From the NCBI GenBank assembly GCA_028554755.1, contig JAPTOF010000002.1:10527001-10591000 (forward strand): a stretch of 64,000 nt of DNA, read 5' to 3'. Below the pieces are notes generated by a model. That model was given only the letters and a program-made list of their open reading frames with translations. It was not told the DNA's origin and did no database searches. The DNA comes from Cordia subcordata (Eukaryota > Streptophyta > Magnoliopsida > Boraginales > Cordiaceae). The position numbers were made by a program, and so were the translations under genes. Below are positions 25,204 to 42,742 of this stretch, in pieces. Every line of letters begins with the position of its first letter. The first letter of the stretch is position 1.

Positions 25204-26383
25204 CTAGCTTGCAACTTGCAACTGTTTGGAATGAATTGTAGCCCCAGTCTTTTCAGCAACAGTAATATTCTTCTCTCCTTTAAGAAACTCACTGGCTATC
25301 TCCAGACATGGCTGCAGAACCAATTGGTTCCACGCATCATCAGTAGCATCTCTCCCATGTTTTTCAAACACTGGTGTGGCATCGACACGGTGCATGGGCC
25401 ACAAGAGATCGTCCCTCAGCCGTTGGATCTTTTTCAGCTGACAACACACCAACTTGCACGTGTTCTCCTTGATCTCTTCAATGGCTGATTCAAGCCGCAT
25501 CTCCTTCTTCTTTGTATCCTTCAAATATGGCTCCTCCATAAAATAGTTTTCCAGTTCAGGTACTCCAATTGATCGTCGGACTCCGCTAGTGTAGTCTGCC
25601 CCAGGCACAAATATTTCTCGAACTTCATTAACCAGCCCTGCAAATTTCGCATCTCACACAGTAAGTGGTGGAGTTAAGACTCAATACTTGGCAAGTGCAC
25701 ATTTATATATACACGAATATTATTTAATATGAATCAAAAAATTAATTATAAAAACATATAATATTTAATATAATAATGGCATCTTAATTAATGTGTATAA
25801 AAAAAATATAAATAAATAGCTGTCATTATTGTAAATAGAATTATATTTTACAATTGTACTAACTTGACTGCAGATTTTGAAAACGTTAAATACTCAGCTT
25901 GGACGAAGCATGCATACCCTTGTCAACCATTTGATCAACCCTCTTTAACACAAAGGAGAACAGAATTGGCAACGAGACGTCCAACCAGATGAAGCAACAA
26001 CTGTAACTGGACTTAAAAAGCTGGTCCTCTACGAGCGCTTCGACGAAAGAATTCGATCCGCCCACCATGACTGGAACACGTCCGGACCTCAGAATCCACT
26101 GAACAGCAGACAATGCAGCGTGACGAAAGTCAAGAGCTGTAAAATCTGAGTCCGGATCGATTTCTCCGAGCAAATGATGTGGCACACCTCGTTTCTCTGA
26201 CTCAGAAACCTTGTTGGTCACAACATCGAGTCCCTTGTACACCTGCATTTTGTCTGAATTGATGATTTCCGGATTAAAATGGACGGCTAGATCGATGGCC
26301 AGCCGTGACTTTCCTGTCCCGGTTGCTCCCATGATGAAGATAACCACCTTCTTGTTGCTGTGATTAGCACTGCATGAACTCAT
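25204..26383 (-). CDS. IPT: Adenylate isopentenyltransferase (cytokinin synthesis), two exons, 299 aa
   Basis: Transfers the isopentenyl group of DMAPP to ATP/ADP, the first step of cytokinin synthesis. Exon 1 25918-26383, exon 2 25204-25637, joined by a 280-bp GT-AG intron; total 900 nt in frame. The P-loop GATGTGKSRLAIDLA is at about residues 18-32, with NSDKMQVYKGLDVVTNKV, GVPHHLLG, the MVGGSNSFVEALV motif and the RVDQMVDKG/LVNEVREIF junction across the intron. The C-terminal part has SGVRRSIGVPE and AIEEIKENTCKL. The usual basic residue before the Gln of the later CRQ-type motif is Cys here (CKLVCCQ). The N-terminus is short with no clear plastid transit peptide, so the product may be cytosolic. 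Arabidopsis adenylate-type IPTs are intronless; an intron here is notable. No lesion is seen, so it is likely functional. Confidence 0.88.
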
Positions 26384-26402
26384 GATGATTCTGCAAACGA
26401 GG

Positions 26403-26437
<35 letters not shown>

Positions 26438-29400
26438 TAGTCCAATGAACTATATGTTAGAATGGAAACTAATTAATTCTTTAAATTCAAAGAATGAAAT
26501 GTTGCAAGTTTTGTTATACATAATGCTACATGATAAGCAGAAATCCTTTGAGGTATAAAATTACTTTCATGAGGATTTTGTTGCTTCTCCAAAATTGTCA
26601 ACAAGGATGAGAGAAGAAATATAATAGAGTGTATAGTATGAATGTTTGGCGTATAACAATACGACGGATTTGAGATATATATATATGGGGTTATATGTAC
26701 GTTTTATGTAACGTGTTAGTCAGAGAAAATGTGCAAAGAATTTTAATTGAAAAATGAAAGCAAAACCTTGTTTAATTTGTCTAGACTATTTCATCAGAAA
26801 TACACTAAAAATGTTTAAATTCTCACCCTTCTTCTCTTAGTTTAAATGTTATGTATGTGTGCTTCAAAGAGGGAGGACTGGGAGGGCAGTGAAATTACTT
26901 AAGAGACTATTAGCCCGAATTTATACTTCCTTGCCTCTATTTGAATTCCACATTTTTCGCCGAAGATTAGTAAGAATTTAAATTCTCGCTAAGAGTTTAA
27001 TAATAGACAAAATTTTAGTTAAATTTTAAAGAAATTCGTCGTAATTGTTTGGGTTTCATTTGGATTGTGAGAATCTGATGCTATATTATACTTATATAAT
27101 TACCAAAAAAATCATAAACTTGTCACGTGGGGCATATAATTACAATTGTCGCATCCCTAATGAGGAGTCATTTTTTGGGGATGCAAGGGAGGTGGCCTTG
27201 TTAGTAGTGTGCCAACAAAAACAAAGAACTTGTGCAAGTGTAAATAATTTTAAATAAATTATAGAAACTGAAAGTTACAATTAAATAATAGACTTACAAA
27301 TTTTTGAAGAACCCAAAAAGGAAAGCAAGACAAAATCACTGAGCCTTAAATTTTAGCACTAACAGTAGTAGCACACAAAATTGTAGACATGGACGACTCA
27401 AAATAATGCTAAACTCTCTCTAAAGAAAACACTAGAACTCTTGTTTTTAGTGTGAAAGGTGATGCAAAGAAAAAGTGAATTTTCAAAAACTGAACTGCAC
27501 AGTATTTATAAAGAATTCATGTCTGTTCAGAAAAACTATATCAACTTTCATGTCAAGAACTGTGACTATTAGTCACAAAAAGTTATAACTCTTAGTTTGA
27601 AAATGATGTAATCCCATAGAATTTAAATTTAAATTTAAATTTAAATTTAATGCTTTTTAATTTAATTTCATAATTAAAGTAAATGGTAATTCATCTTTTT
27701 CAACTAATTTTGATTTCAATTTTTCATTCATTATTCAATGAGTTTAGCCATATAAATTAAATTGAGTCAAGTTTCACTTGGGTTATAACCCAATTGACTA
27801 ACAGGCCTATTGTACAACAATTACAAATACTGAGAATTAATATCAGAACTTCTCAATCACACATAAAATGAGGACAAATATTATTAGACCACTCGACCTT
27901 CAATCATAATAAGAATTTGTTAGAATCAGCCAAAATTTCACTTTAGAATGTGATATGCTGGGGCCATTATTATCCTAGAATAACTGTAATTCTTATTTGA
28001 AGATGTAATGTCTAAACTTTTGTAATGCTTCCATTATTCTGACAGCATGTGTCACCAGATACATTTGGAGATTTCATTTGCTAAACCTTTAATTTATTTG
28101 TACATTCCTGAGATAGCCCACAATATTTAGTTTTGGACTAGTTGAATATGTACGTGCATGTGCACGGACTCAATAGATGTTAAATAAATATTATTGTATA
28201 TGTTAGTATATTCTTTGACATTTTGTGTTAAATTCTTGCAACTAAACATTTAAAATTAAAAAGCTAAAACAACAAATAAGACCTAAGTTTACCATTCTCT
28301 TTAATTTATTTTTTCTTTAGAATTTGACATCAATGGGCATATCAATAATATCACAACTCCATTTCATACTTTTTTTCTTAATGTCAAATTAAAATTTTGA
28401 CTTTGTCTTTAGAAAATATATAAGAGTTATCATAATTCTTTACACCAAAAAACCAGATTTTCATTTTCTATATGAACTTTTATCTTAAATTCCAATAACA
28501 TTTTCCCCAAAGATAACAGAAAATTACATGTCAAATTCGTATTTTTCATCACCAAATTTCTAGTCTCCACATAGCTTTCATTCAACATTACCAAAATATT
28601 TTAGAACCTAGTTCGAAACAAATATCACTTCCCAAATAATAAGATTTAACCCACATCAGTGGATGCAAAACAAAATCTTTTTTTTCCAATTTAAATTAGC
28701 AGATATATTTTAAAATCCTTAGTTGAATTACTTTTTAAACATAAAAATAAAATAAAACTCAACCCCCCAACTTAATCAAAGCATTGTCGTTCTGTCTTTG
28801 TCATTTTATTTTTATTCCTAAACAATTCTTTAAAAAAAAAAAAAAGAACTACTTGTATCGCATCTTTTTTCCATTTTATTATAATATCTTTAATACTTAA
28901 TGTTCTTAAAATACTTAAATATAATATGTAATATTCCTAAAATATCAAAGTATAATATTTTAACAATGCATTTTTGAAAATTAATTAAATAATTAAGTAT
29001 ATATTGTGTTTTTACTAATACTCTATATTTATGTCTTAATTGATATTTTGATGACATAAATTACTTTGGTTTATTGTTTTAACCAAACATGTAATAATTA
29101 TTTTTTTAGTTAAAATTTCTATCAAAATATGTAACTATTTAGAATTAAAAAAAAACACGTAGCACCTAAAGAATTAAAAAAAACACGTAGCACCTAAAGT
29201 TACATTAACCTGATTTTATTTTAAATTATTTTTTCATATTCCAATCCAAACACCCTCTTAAACTTATTATATTAGAAATTGAATATACATAATTAACTAT
29301 AGTATGGGGTTAGACAACATAAACAAATATAAAGGGCATTCTAATAGATTATACACATTAGGGAATAAAGTTATACCAATTGAAACAAATAAACATGATA

Positions 29401-29999
29401 TTGCATTTATTCATTTTCATGAAAAATGATGCGAACGATGTATCTTCTCGATCTTTCCCCATGGTGCATGGCCGCCAATACAGAAGATAGAAAAAACAAT
29501 ATTGAAGAGATAAAAATATTTATTGAAAAGGGATAAATTGTTATTTTCTTTTAGTTATGATAGGTGTTTCTCATGATGTTGCCAGGCTTCTGTTAACTTA
29601 TTCTTACAACTCTAGAAAAGCGGTATCTTTTTTTTTTTTTTTTTCTCGAGAGGTGGTTGCTATTGAAAACATTAATAATAAAAGTTATTTGACTAGAGTT
29701 AAGGTGTTCATCGTATGATTTTTTTAAATGGTATTTTAGTTTTTGATTTTAATGGTAATTTAGAAATTAATGCAATGGATTAGGACAATTTTGTAAGTTT
29801 CAATAAAGGCGATGAAAGAAGAAAATTTGTGGTTGTGAGAACATAATCCTCAATATTGCAAATTGATTAAAAATAATGATTGTCATAGTGCACAACACGT
29901 GACATTGATTTTTTTAGAGGGTGTTCTTAGATATGAAAAAAGAGTACAATTTTATAGTACAATTAGTGCACTTGTATTCATATTTCGCACCATCTTATT
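26384..29999. other. Intergenic, AT-rich; possible LTR remnant at about 27270-27900
   Basis: 26402-26438 is an A-rich AAAAG microsatellite in the isopentenyltransferase leader. The minus strand around 27340-27520 reads like an LTR leader: a TTTATAAATA box near 27503-27512, followed by a CTTTAGAGAGAG-type segment. No paired LTR or PBS was found. (ATTTAA)n lies at 27620-27650. A ~30-bp tandem duplication containing AACACGTAGCACCTAAAG lies at about 29132-29200. No genes were found. Confidence 0.4.
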
Positions 30000-30895
30000 T
30001 TTTGATAGAAAATATCAAATTAAGTTGAAATTATTTATTTTTAATAGCATATAAAGAATTTATTCATAAATATTCTTTATGGATATTTTCAAACAATAAA
30101 TGTTAAACTTACTCAGGTTTAATATTTGAAATTAATAAATTAAAAATACTTTAAGGCTTTTAAGCATTAATTAATTAGTAATTAAATTTCTAAACTAAAA
30201 CCAATATATATATATATATATATATAGATAAGAAATGAACCTTTCAAAATTCATGAATGAACCTATTTTTAAAAATTAATTAATCGATAATTAAATTTCT
30301 AAATTAAAACTAAGAATATATATCCATAATAAATAATAAGTGAACCTTTTTGAAATTCACAATTGTATTATATTTTAAGCATTAATTGATTAATTTTTTA
30401 ATTTTTTAATTAAAATTAATAATTTAATTATATCCACAAATATAAAAATAATATAAATAAAACAACTAATAAATAATAAATTATTGTATAAGCTAATAAA
30501 TAAAATATCCATTGCCATGTAAGTACTAATATGACACTCTCATAATGCTTAAAAAGTATTTTTTAATAGTAACGTTGAACTTACTCCGATTTAATCTTTG
30601 AAACTCATAAATCAATATTATTTTAAGAATTAACTGATTGAAAATTAATTTTATAATTCTAATAATATATATACACATAGCAGATAAGAAATAATTTTAT
30701 TAGAATTCACAAATGAATTTAATCCTAAGTATCAAGTAATTGACCATTTGATGTTTCAATTAAAGCTAATAATGTATATTTATAAAGATAAGAAATAAAA
30801 AAAAAGTAAAATAATAAAAAGTAATATAATCATGCCATGTAAGTAATGACATGACATTCTCACAATACTCAAAAAATTATAAGTGTTACATATAT
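30000..30895 (+). repeat. AT-rich dispersed repeat, copy 1
   Basis: The first of three colinear ~0.85-0.9 kb copies (also 30950-31800 and 36440-37345). Landmarks in order: TTATTTTTAATAGCATATAA, AACAATAAATGTTAAACTTA, repeated AATTCACAAATGAAT segments, and an end near GACATTCTCACAATACTCAA. No coding capacity; family unknown. Confidence 0.7.
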
Positions 30896-30949
30896 ATGTG
30901 TGTGTGTGTGTGTGTGCTCCACATGAATTTATTTTTTGACATTTTATGT

Positions 30950-31800
30950 TAAATTAAGTTAAATTTATTTATTTTTAATAGCATATAAAGAATTTAGTCA
31001 TGAATATTTTGTACTCTGCATGAATATTTTTAAACAATAAATGTTATACTCAGATTTAATCTTTACGATTCACAAATAAAAAGTACTTTAAGACTTTTAA
31101 GTATTAATTAATTAGTAATTAAATTTACAAATTAAAGCTAATAATATATACATCCATAATAAGAAACAAACCCTTTGAAATTCACAATTGAATATTATTT
31201 TTAAAAATTAATTATTTGACAATTAAATTTTTAAGTTAAAACTAAGAATATATATCCATAATAATAAATAAGTGAACCTTTTGGAATTCACAAATGAATT
31301 ATATTTTAAGTTGATTATTAATTTTTCAATTAAAACTAATAATTTAGTTATATTCACAAAGATAAAATAGTAAAAAATAAATAATAAATTATTATATAAG
31401 CTAATAATAAAATATCCATTGCAAGCACTGATATGACACTCTTATAATGCTCAAAAAAGTATTTTCCTGTTAGTAAACATTAAATTTACTCGAATTTAAT
31501 CTTTTGAAACTCACAAATGACTATTATTTTAAGAATTAATTGATTGAAAATTAAATTTCTAATGCTAATAATATATATACATAATAGATAAATAAATAAT
31601 TTTTTTAGAATTCACAAATGAATTTAATCTTAAGCATTAATTAATTTTTAATTTAATATTTCAATTAAAGCTAATAATGTATATTCATAACGATAAGAAA
31701 TAATAAAAAGTAAAATAATAAAAATAAAATAACCATGTCATATAAGAATTAACATGACACTCTCATAATATTTTTTTTTAAAAAAAAGTATAACTTTTAT
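30950..31800 (+). repeat. AT-rich dispersed repeat, copy 2
   Basis: Directly follows copy 1 after a TG microsatellite (30897-30915). Same order of landmarks; ends near ATGACACTCTCATAATATTT. The tandem arrangement of copies 1 and 2 could be one element with an internal duplication. Confidence 0.7.
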
Positions 31801-33371
31801 ATATAGTATAGATATATAGATTGTAGAAGCACAATAATGCAAGACACAAGCAATAAATGTCGTGTTTGGACTAAATTACCCTGCTTCTCCTTTTTACTAT
31901 ATAATAAAAGGGAGAATACCATTTTCCCCCATGAGTTATAGTATAAAACCCAAACTCCCCCATAAAGTCTTACTTTTATTCATTTCCCCCCATGATATTA
32001 AGTTATACAAAAAAAATACCTTATCTTAATTATTCTTTTAGTTTTTGTTTTATGTTTTTAAATTGTTAGTTCATTTATAAAAAAAAAAGGTTATACTTTG
32101 AGTTAAAAAAATTATTTTGATATATATACACACAGATATATATGTAAAAGAGGATTTTATTTATTTTTTTTAATTTTGTACAATATCTTTTTGTTTTTTA
32201 TTTTTTATTTTAAATAGTTAGTTGATGGAAAACAGAATGCGCTAGTTAGGATTGAAAAAATGTTTCAATTTGAGATATACATATATTTAAAAAAATCATT
32301 TGAAATGAATTTAAATTTTTTGTAATGTGTATAGGACAATTTTTATAAAATAAGTAGCTTTCCATCTTTTTCTTCTTACTTCGAAATTATTTTTTTGTGA
32401 TTTTTTATTTTATTATTGACTCTTTTATTAATTTTTTTGTCTATTACTTTTCTTTTTCTTTTTCTTTTTCTTTTTCTTTTTTGGATTATAAAATTTAAAA
32501 AAAAAAAGATAAAGATGCCTTTAATTAATATAAGGCTTTGTTTGGCAAGATTAAAGTCATGAGGGATTATGGGTAAAAATAAAATTTTATAGGGGAGTTT
32601 GGAATTTATGCTACAACTCATGGGGAAAAATGACTTTATCCCTATAATAAAATAGAGACTAGGGAATAATTAAGAAATGCGTGTGGTGGCTTGGTATGAC
32701 GCAGGCCACAGAGCCTCAAACGAACAAGTCAGTACATTCAAGTGAGGCAAGATTTTAGTTTACTGGTTTAATCTCCAAAGTAACATAATAACAAACTAGT
32801 TTCATCTTGGTTCAATCATTTCGTCCACACATGGTATATGCATCTATCTAGTTCGCTCTCGCTAACTTATTGGTTGTTCATTTTATCGTATAAACTCTCA
32901 ATTTTTTTATTTTCGTCGAATCACATGTGAAAAGAAGATTGAAATATACACACATCCCACGTGAAAGCATCTCAAACTCGTCCACCGTGTAAAATTTTGA
33001 ACAACCACTCTAACACCAATTGATTTTAGAATAAACCTTGTAATTTTTATTAATGACACCAATTAGTTGAAAATTTAAGGCAGCTATCCAGAGATATACA
33101 AATCTTGTTCACAAGAATGATAGTAGTATTTCATAGATGAAGACATGGAGAGATGGAATCAGAGATTTGTTTTACAAACATAAGACCCTAAGAGACTTGT
33201 TTTACAAACATAAGACCCTAATGAAGGCATTTATTTTACAGACATAAAAAATTCACTTTAATTCACACAAACTAAAAAAACAGGCGTGCAGCAACTTCAA
33301 GCACTTGAGAGTAGTAGAGAGTCTCGTATCATGTTTAACCCTCCAACCATTTTTTTCCCTTTTAATGAAGA
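31801..33371. other. Intergenic; a low-complexity run and the 3' flank of ADH-C
   Basis: 31915-32640 contains paired motifs CATTTTCCCCCATGAGTTAT and, inverted, AACTCATGGGGAAAAATG at its two ends, so it may be a ~730-bp inverted-repeat element. A (CTTTTT)n run lies at 32450-32480. 32770-33290 is the 3' flank shared with ADH-B and -D. A 30-bp tandem duplication with one mismatch lies at 33162-33221 (GAGATTTGTTTTACAAACAT and on). Confidence 0.5.
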
Positions 33372-35439
<2,068 letters not shown>

Positions 35440-35590
35440 CTCTTCTTAATTTCTCTTCTTTGCTGATAATAACTTAAAATGAGTATTAATATGAATGAGA
35501 GCAATGTAAATTAGCTAAGAGTGTATGTGGTTTTTGTGAACTGTTGATATCGTTGTATGTGTTGGGCGTTGGATTGTTCTCTTTGGGGCA

Positions 35591-35785
35591 TATTTATACT
35601 TGGAGGAGTGAAAGGGACAATTTGAGATAATTTATGTTATGTTAAACATGGTGGCCAGTGAAGATACAGATTATCATTTGACTTTTCAAAGATCATCGCT
35701 TTTTGGGACAACACCACTTGCAATACCAAAGGAGTCTCAGGTTTCAGCCCTCCTGGTTTCCTTTTAATGGTTTTAGCATGCTCTG
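35591..35785 (-). promoter_or_regulatory. ADH-C promoter: TATA box and conserved upstream block
   Basis: TATAAATA on the minus strand at 35591-35598, about 150 bp before the ATG. At about 35710-35785 is the block conserved in all five ADH copies; read in gene direction it includes AAACCATTAAAAGG, GAAACC and CTTTGGTATTG. AAACCA (TGGTTT) is the GT part of the anaerobic response element described for plant ADH1 genes. Function is inferred from this motif and its conservation. Confidence 0.6.
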
Positions 35786-36439
35786 TATTCTCAATCCATC
35801 CGACTTCAATTAATCTCGTATAATATATAATAACGTTAATAAAAACTCGTCTGAATTCACCTTCTTCAAAAATATTTTTTTTATATAATTTTGGAAAAAA
35901 AAAAGTTTTTTGACAAGTTGAAATTTCTAACCTAAAAGAACTGAACCTGAGTCTTTTTTTTAAAAAAATTATAGCTTTTTTTAAAGACAAATCAAATACT
36001 TACTGCATAAAAAAAAGGCTTTTGTTAAGAAAAAGAAACCAATTGATACAAGCCCTAAGAAGATTCGATAAAGATAAGTTGATGATACAATTTTTTAATC
36101 AAATAATATGTTACACTTAAATTTTACCGGTATTATTAATATATTATGAGAAAGCCCCATTTTTAATCCCAATGCTTGGGATTAGGGAATAGCTCGGGTG
36201 ATTGAAACTATCTCCGCCAGAAACGAAATCCTCGGTTCAAATCTCATGGGAGCAAGGATATTCAAAAAAAAAAAAATCTTAATCCTAATGCTTCATTTTC
36301 AAGCGAAATTCCATTTTCTGGCACATTTTCTGTGGATGCAAGATAAATTTTCATGTTAACCTTAATTTTTTTTTTGGGGTAAAAATGTTAACCTTAATTA
36401 GTGCATTTTTATCTATGCTTCATAGGTATTTATTTTTTA
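35786..36439. other. ADH-C distal 5' flank with a degraded MITE
   Basis: Colinear with the flanks of ADH-A, -B and -D. 35870-36053 is a T/A-rich MITE-like insertion ending near CAAGCCCTAAG. A SINE is inserted at 36178-36278 (listed separately). No coding sequence. Confidence 0.55.
36178..36278 (+). mobile_element. tRNA-related SINE, 101 bp, with 15-bp target duplication
   Basis: Flanked by TTAATCCCAATGCTT (36163-36177) and TTAATCCTAATGCTT (36279-36293), one mismatch. Internal polymerase III promoter: box A-like TAGCTCGGGTG at 36191-36201 and box B-like GGTTCAAATCTC near 36235. It ends in a 13-base A-run. Too short and unstructured to be a tRNA gene. Confidence 0.82.
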
Positions 36440-37345
36440 CGAGTAAATGTTAAATTAAGTTAAATTTATTTATTTTTAATAACAGATGATGAATTTATTC
36501 ATGAATGTTCTCTACACATGTTTTTTTAAATAACAAATATTAAATTTAATCTTTGAAATTCACAAATGAAAAATAATTTAAAGACTTTTGAGTATTAATT
36601 AATTAGTAATTAAATTTCTAAATTAAAGCTAATAATGTATATCCATAATGAATAAGAAATGAATCTTTTGAAATTCTCGAATGAATATTATTTTTAAAAA
36701 TTAATTTTCAATCAAATTTCTAAATTAAAACTAAGAATATATATATATATATATCCACAATAGATAATAAGAGAATCTTTTGAGATTTACAAATGAATTA
36801 TATTTTAATTATTAATTGATTGATTATTTAATTTATCAATTAAAACTAATAATTTAATTATATCCATAAAGATAAAAATAATAAACATAAAATAAATAAA
36901 ATTTTATAGTATAAATTAATAATAAAATAACTACTGCCATAAAATCACTGACATGAGACTCTCTTAATACTCAAAAAAATATTTTTTAATAATGTTAAAT
37001 TTACTCGAATTTAATCTTTTAAAACTCACAAATGAATATTATTTTAAGAATTAATTGATTGAAAATTAAATGTCTCTAATAATATACATACACACACACA
37101 CACATATATATATAATATATATGAAATAAACCTATTGAAGTTCACAAATGAATTTTATCTTAAGTATTAATTAATTGACCATTTAATATTCAGTTAAAGT
37201 TAATAATATATATCCATAAAGATAAGAAATAAAAGAAAGTAAGATAATAAATAAAAAATAACTATGCCATGTAAGCACTAACATGAGACTCTCACAATGA
37301 CATTGACATGATATTCTCACAATACTAAAAAAAATAAAACCTTTA
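36440..37345 (+). repeat. AT-rich dispersed repeat, copy 3
   Basis: Same landmarks and order as the copies at 30000-30895 and 30950-31800. It is inserted in the ADH-C 5' flank: sister flank sequence resumes after it with AGCAATTAAAAAGCCCCTAA at about 37364. The sister flank of ADH-D (43700-43810) lacks it, which brackets its ends. Confidence 0.72.
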
Positions 37346-40300
37346 TATATAATATAAAATGAAAAGCAATTAAAAAGCCCCTAATCAAAGTGGTCCCTCC
37401 ACAGCTTAACGTCACCCTCTTATGGAATATATTCATAATTCTAAAACTGGTTATTTAGAGCTAAACTGCATTAAATCAGTAGTTTCAACGTCTTAGCCAA
37501 GTGTTCTTGGTTCTTTTGTTTGTTCAAACTTATCTGGACTATTTCATTGTTTTTTGGCATCTCTTAGGAAATTTTTGACATTTTCTTATAAGACTTGTAT
37601 TTATAATATTCCATCTCAATAACGAAATGTAGCATACTGCTTCCAAAACCTGTCATTTTAAGGAAGTGGTTTAATCCTTGTCTTATAGTGTATATAAATA
37701 CGTATAAAAGATTTAAAGCCTACCGTTATTGTTAGAGGAACAAGAAGTTACATTATCCATTAGAAATGAGTTTTAACGAATGATCATGTCATTTAAAAAT
37801 TTAATTTACATTATTTGTTTCTAATAGGCGCCTTCAGGTTAGATGCTTTTTTGGGATTTATCATCAAATGAACTTTAATTATTTATCTCCTGACTATGTA
37901 ATTTTCTATATTTTTGGAGGAAAATGGAACTAAGATTATTTTTCTTAAAAAAAAAAAATTCACTCTCATGCAGTTTACCTCAAAATGGCAATTGGGCCGG
38001 ACCCGGTCCGGCCTAGGCCAATGTCTTAACCGGACGAGCCCGGCTCGCAGGCTTAGTCATTTATTATTTGAGCACATTTGTCATTTAATTAACAAATAAT
38101 CTTCAAAAATGTTTAAGGCAACAAGTTCTGAACACATGACCTCTTTGTCTTGATTTCAAAGATTAAACCACTAAACGAAAAGTCATTTTATGTACTAATA
38201 TTACAAGTATAATCATTTTAGAAATGAAGACTTCAACTGCATATTTATTATAAATTTAATTATCCATTATTATATAAATTATATGTGTAATATACTAAGA
38301 GTAGACCCCTTATGTACATTTGGGTTTTCAGTTCATTAATTATAAAATTTACTAGTAGTATTATATTAGCTCATTATTTTAATCATTTTTTAATAATTGT
38401 GCAAAAAATAAATATAAGTCTAAACAAATAATATTTAATAAAAATATATGTGCAGTATTCAATCACTTATGTATATGTGTAATATTAAACAACTTATTGA
38501 CAGTTATATTTATCATTACAAATATAACTACCCCTTGTTATATAATTACAGACATATATATATATATCTATATATTTATATAGATATCTATATAAATTTA
38601 TACATTGTATTGATATATTTATCTATATCTATATATCTATCTATATCTTTATAAATATCTATAGAAATTTATATATCTTATATATATATTAATCTATTTG
38701 ATAACCCAAAAAAATTATCTGAACTTTTTCAATTTGATTTGGGTTAATAAGCGAAAACATATAATGTACTAATATAATTGAATTCGGAATTTTTTCCGAT
38801 AACAAAATTCTAAGAAATAAACACCAAAATTTCATATTCCAATTTATGTTGTAAGCCCTAGGTCTAAAACAAAAGTGTTAATTAGCTTATTAATTCAGTT
38901 ATTGATCAAAAATGGTATTCAAATAATAACGAAAAACACAACACACACATACACACACAATTGTGCCACCCTTTGAAAAGTATAGGAAGTAATGATAAAA
39001 ATTTTTAAAATACAAAGGAATAATTAACTAATAAACAAAACATAGAGGGGTAAGACTGTCGCAGGATTCTTAACTACAGAAGAGACTTCAAAATTAGACA
39101 TATTTATAAGTAAGCTAATTTTTGTGCTGACTGACTCGCAAGTTATGGAGTGAGTAAGCCTATTGGTTTTTGGACTGTTATGGACGTGTCTGTGCAGCTT
39201 CAAACTCTTTTAGATACTGATAAAAGAGGGATCACCTACCCGAGAAGGTCTGGTTTGCAAACGGCTTAAGCCTCCTTGGAGGAAAAAAAAAAAAAGAAAT
39301 TGCTACTTTTTAAGAAACATAAGGGATGCATGATTCAATAAATTTTAAAATATAAGAGGATAATGTACATTTTTACTCTTTATAAACTCGACAAAATGAA
39401 GGCATATGATCAGGTTAATTGGTCCTTTCTCTACTAGGTTCTGAGTTCCTTTGGTTTTGAAGGTAGAATTTTAGCATCATAAAAAAAAAATTACATTTTA
39501 CAAAAGTTATAGAAAAAAAGCATTTATAGAAAAAGCTAATTCAAACATGTCATTGCTCTCCTACTTTAACACTTTTCTGTCTAGAATAATTTATTATGCA
39601 TTACAAACGCATTTTTTCTTTGCATCTGCGAGTGTTACAACTTGCAATATGATATATACTTTTTTAGAAAAAATACCCTTATTTTCAACTGAAAATGTTC
39701 AGATAATAATGTAAAAGAGGCAAATGTGTCATCGATCTTTTGAAAAATTTAGAGAGTAATATAATAGTTTTAAAAATATAAGGGAATAATCAACCAATTA
39801 AACAAAAGACAAATGAATAATTAATTAATTAGACAAAATTACAATAAGATAAAGTGCTACCTTTTAAGAAACCCAAAAGTTAATTCAATAAATTTTAAAA
39901 CATTAGAGAATAATGCAGTATTTACCTTTAACTCGAATACGCAGTCCTGCTGCATAAGGCCTTTAAAATCTCCTTTCTTTTTTTTTTTTTTTTCCAATTT
40001 TAATCTTTGTTGAGACACCATAAGACCTTCAAACAATTTTCTAAGTTATAGGTTACTCTCCAAATGTTCTCATTTGTTTTTCTTTCAACATAATAACAAA
40101 TTAGTTTTATCCTTGTTTCAAATACATTGTCCACATGTGATATATCTATCTGTCTATTTTGTTCTCCCAAGCTCATTCATTGTTCACTTCAATGTTTAAA
40201 TTCTCAGCTTTTTATTTTCGTCCAATCACGTGTGAAAAGAGAATTGGAATATGTATTCATCTCACATAAAAAACATCTTAAACTTTTAAATCATCCACCA

Positions 40301-40659
40301 TATAAAATTTTGAGCAACCCCTCATAACATTAATTGATTTTAAAATAAACCTTGTAATTTTTAGTGATGCCAATTAGTTGAGAAATTACGGCAGCTATTT
40401 ATAATCCAGGGATTTCACAAGAATGATAGTAGTATTTCATAGATGAAGACATGGAGCGATGGAAAGATTGAATCAGAAATTTGTTTTACAAACATGAAGA
40501 CCCCTAATGAAGGCATTTATTTTACTGTCATCAAAATTCACTTTAATTCACACAAACTAAGGAAAAAGGTACGCAGCAACTTCAAGCCCTTGAGAGTAGC
40601 AGAGACTTTCATGTCATGTTTAGCCCTCCAACTTTTTTTAAAAAAAAAAAAAAAAAATT
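37346..40659. other. Distal ADH-C flank, intergenic, then the 3' flank of ADH-D
   Basis: 37370-37900 is the distal 5' flank of the ADH-C unit. 37990-38050 is an isolated GC-rich patch with a near-palindrome around GGCCGGACCCGGTCCGGCC. 38550-38690 is an ATCT/AT microsatellite. A LINE fragment lies at 39390-39470. 39690-39985 matches the far end of the ADH-A unit (13670-13970), including the empty site for MULE-2. 40060-40620 is the shared 3' flank. Confidence 0.55.
39390..39470 (+). mobile_element. Fragment of a LINE (L1-type) reverse transcriptase
   Basis: One frame reads KMKAYDQVNWSFLY, a stop, then VLSSFGFEGR. This resembles the conserved KAYDxVxWxFL...VLxxFGF segment of plant L1-type reverse transcriptases. 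Only about 80 bp is recognisable, and the in-frame stop shows decay. Confidence 0.55.

Positions 40660-42742
<2,083 letters not shown>

Noticed and set aside
36178..36278. A tRNA gene
   Set aside because: It has box A- and box B-like motifs but no acceptor stem or anticodon arm that folds; the A-run and target duplication fit a SINE.
38448..38654. Ile/Tyr-rich 68-codon frame
   Set aside because: A translation of an AT/ATCT microsatellite.
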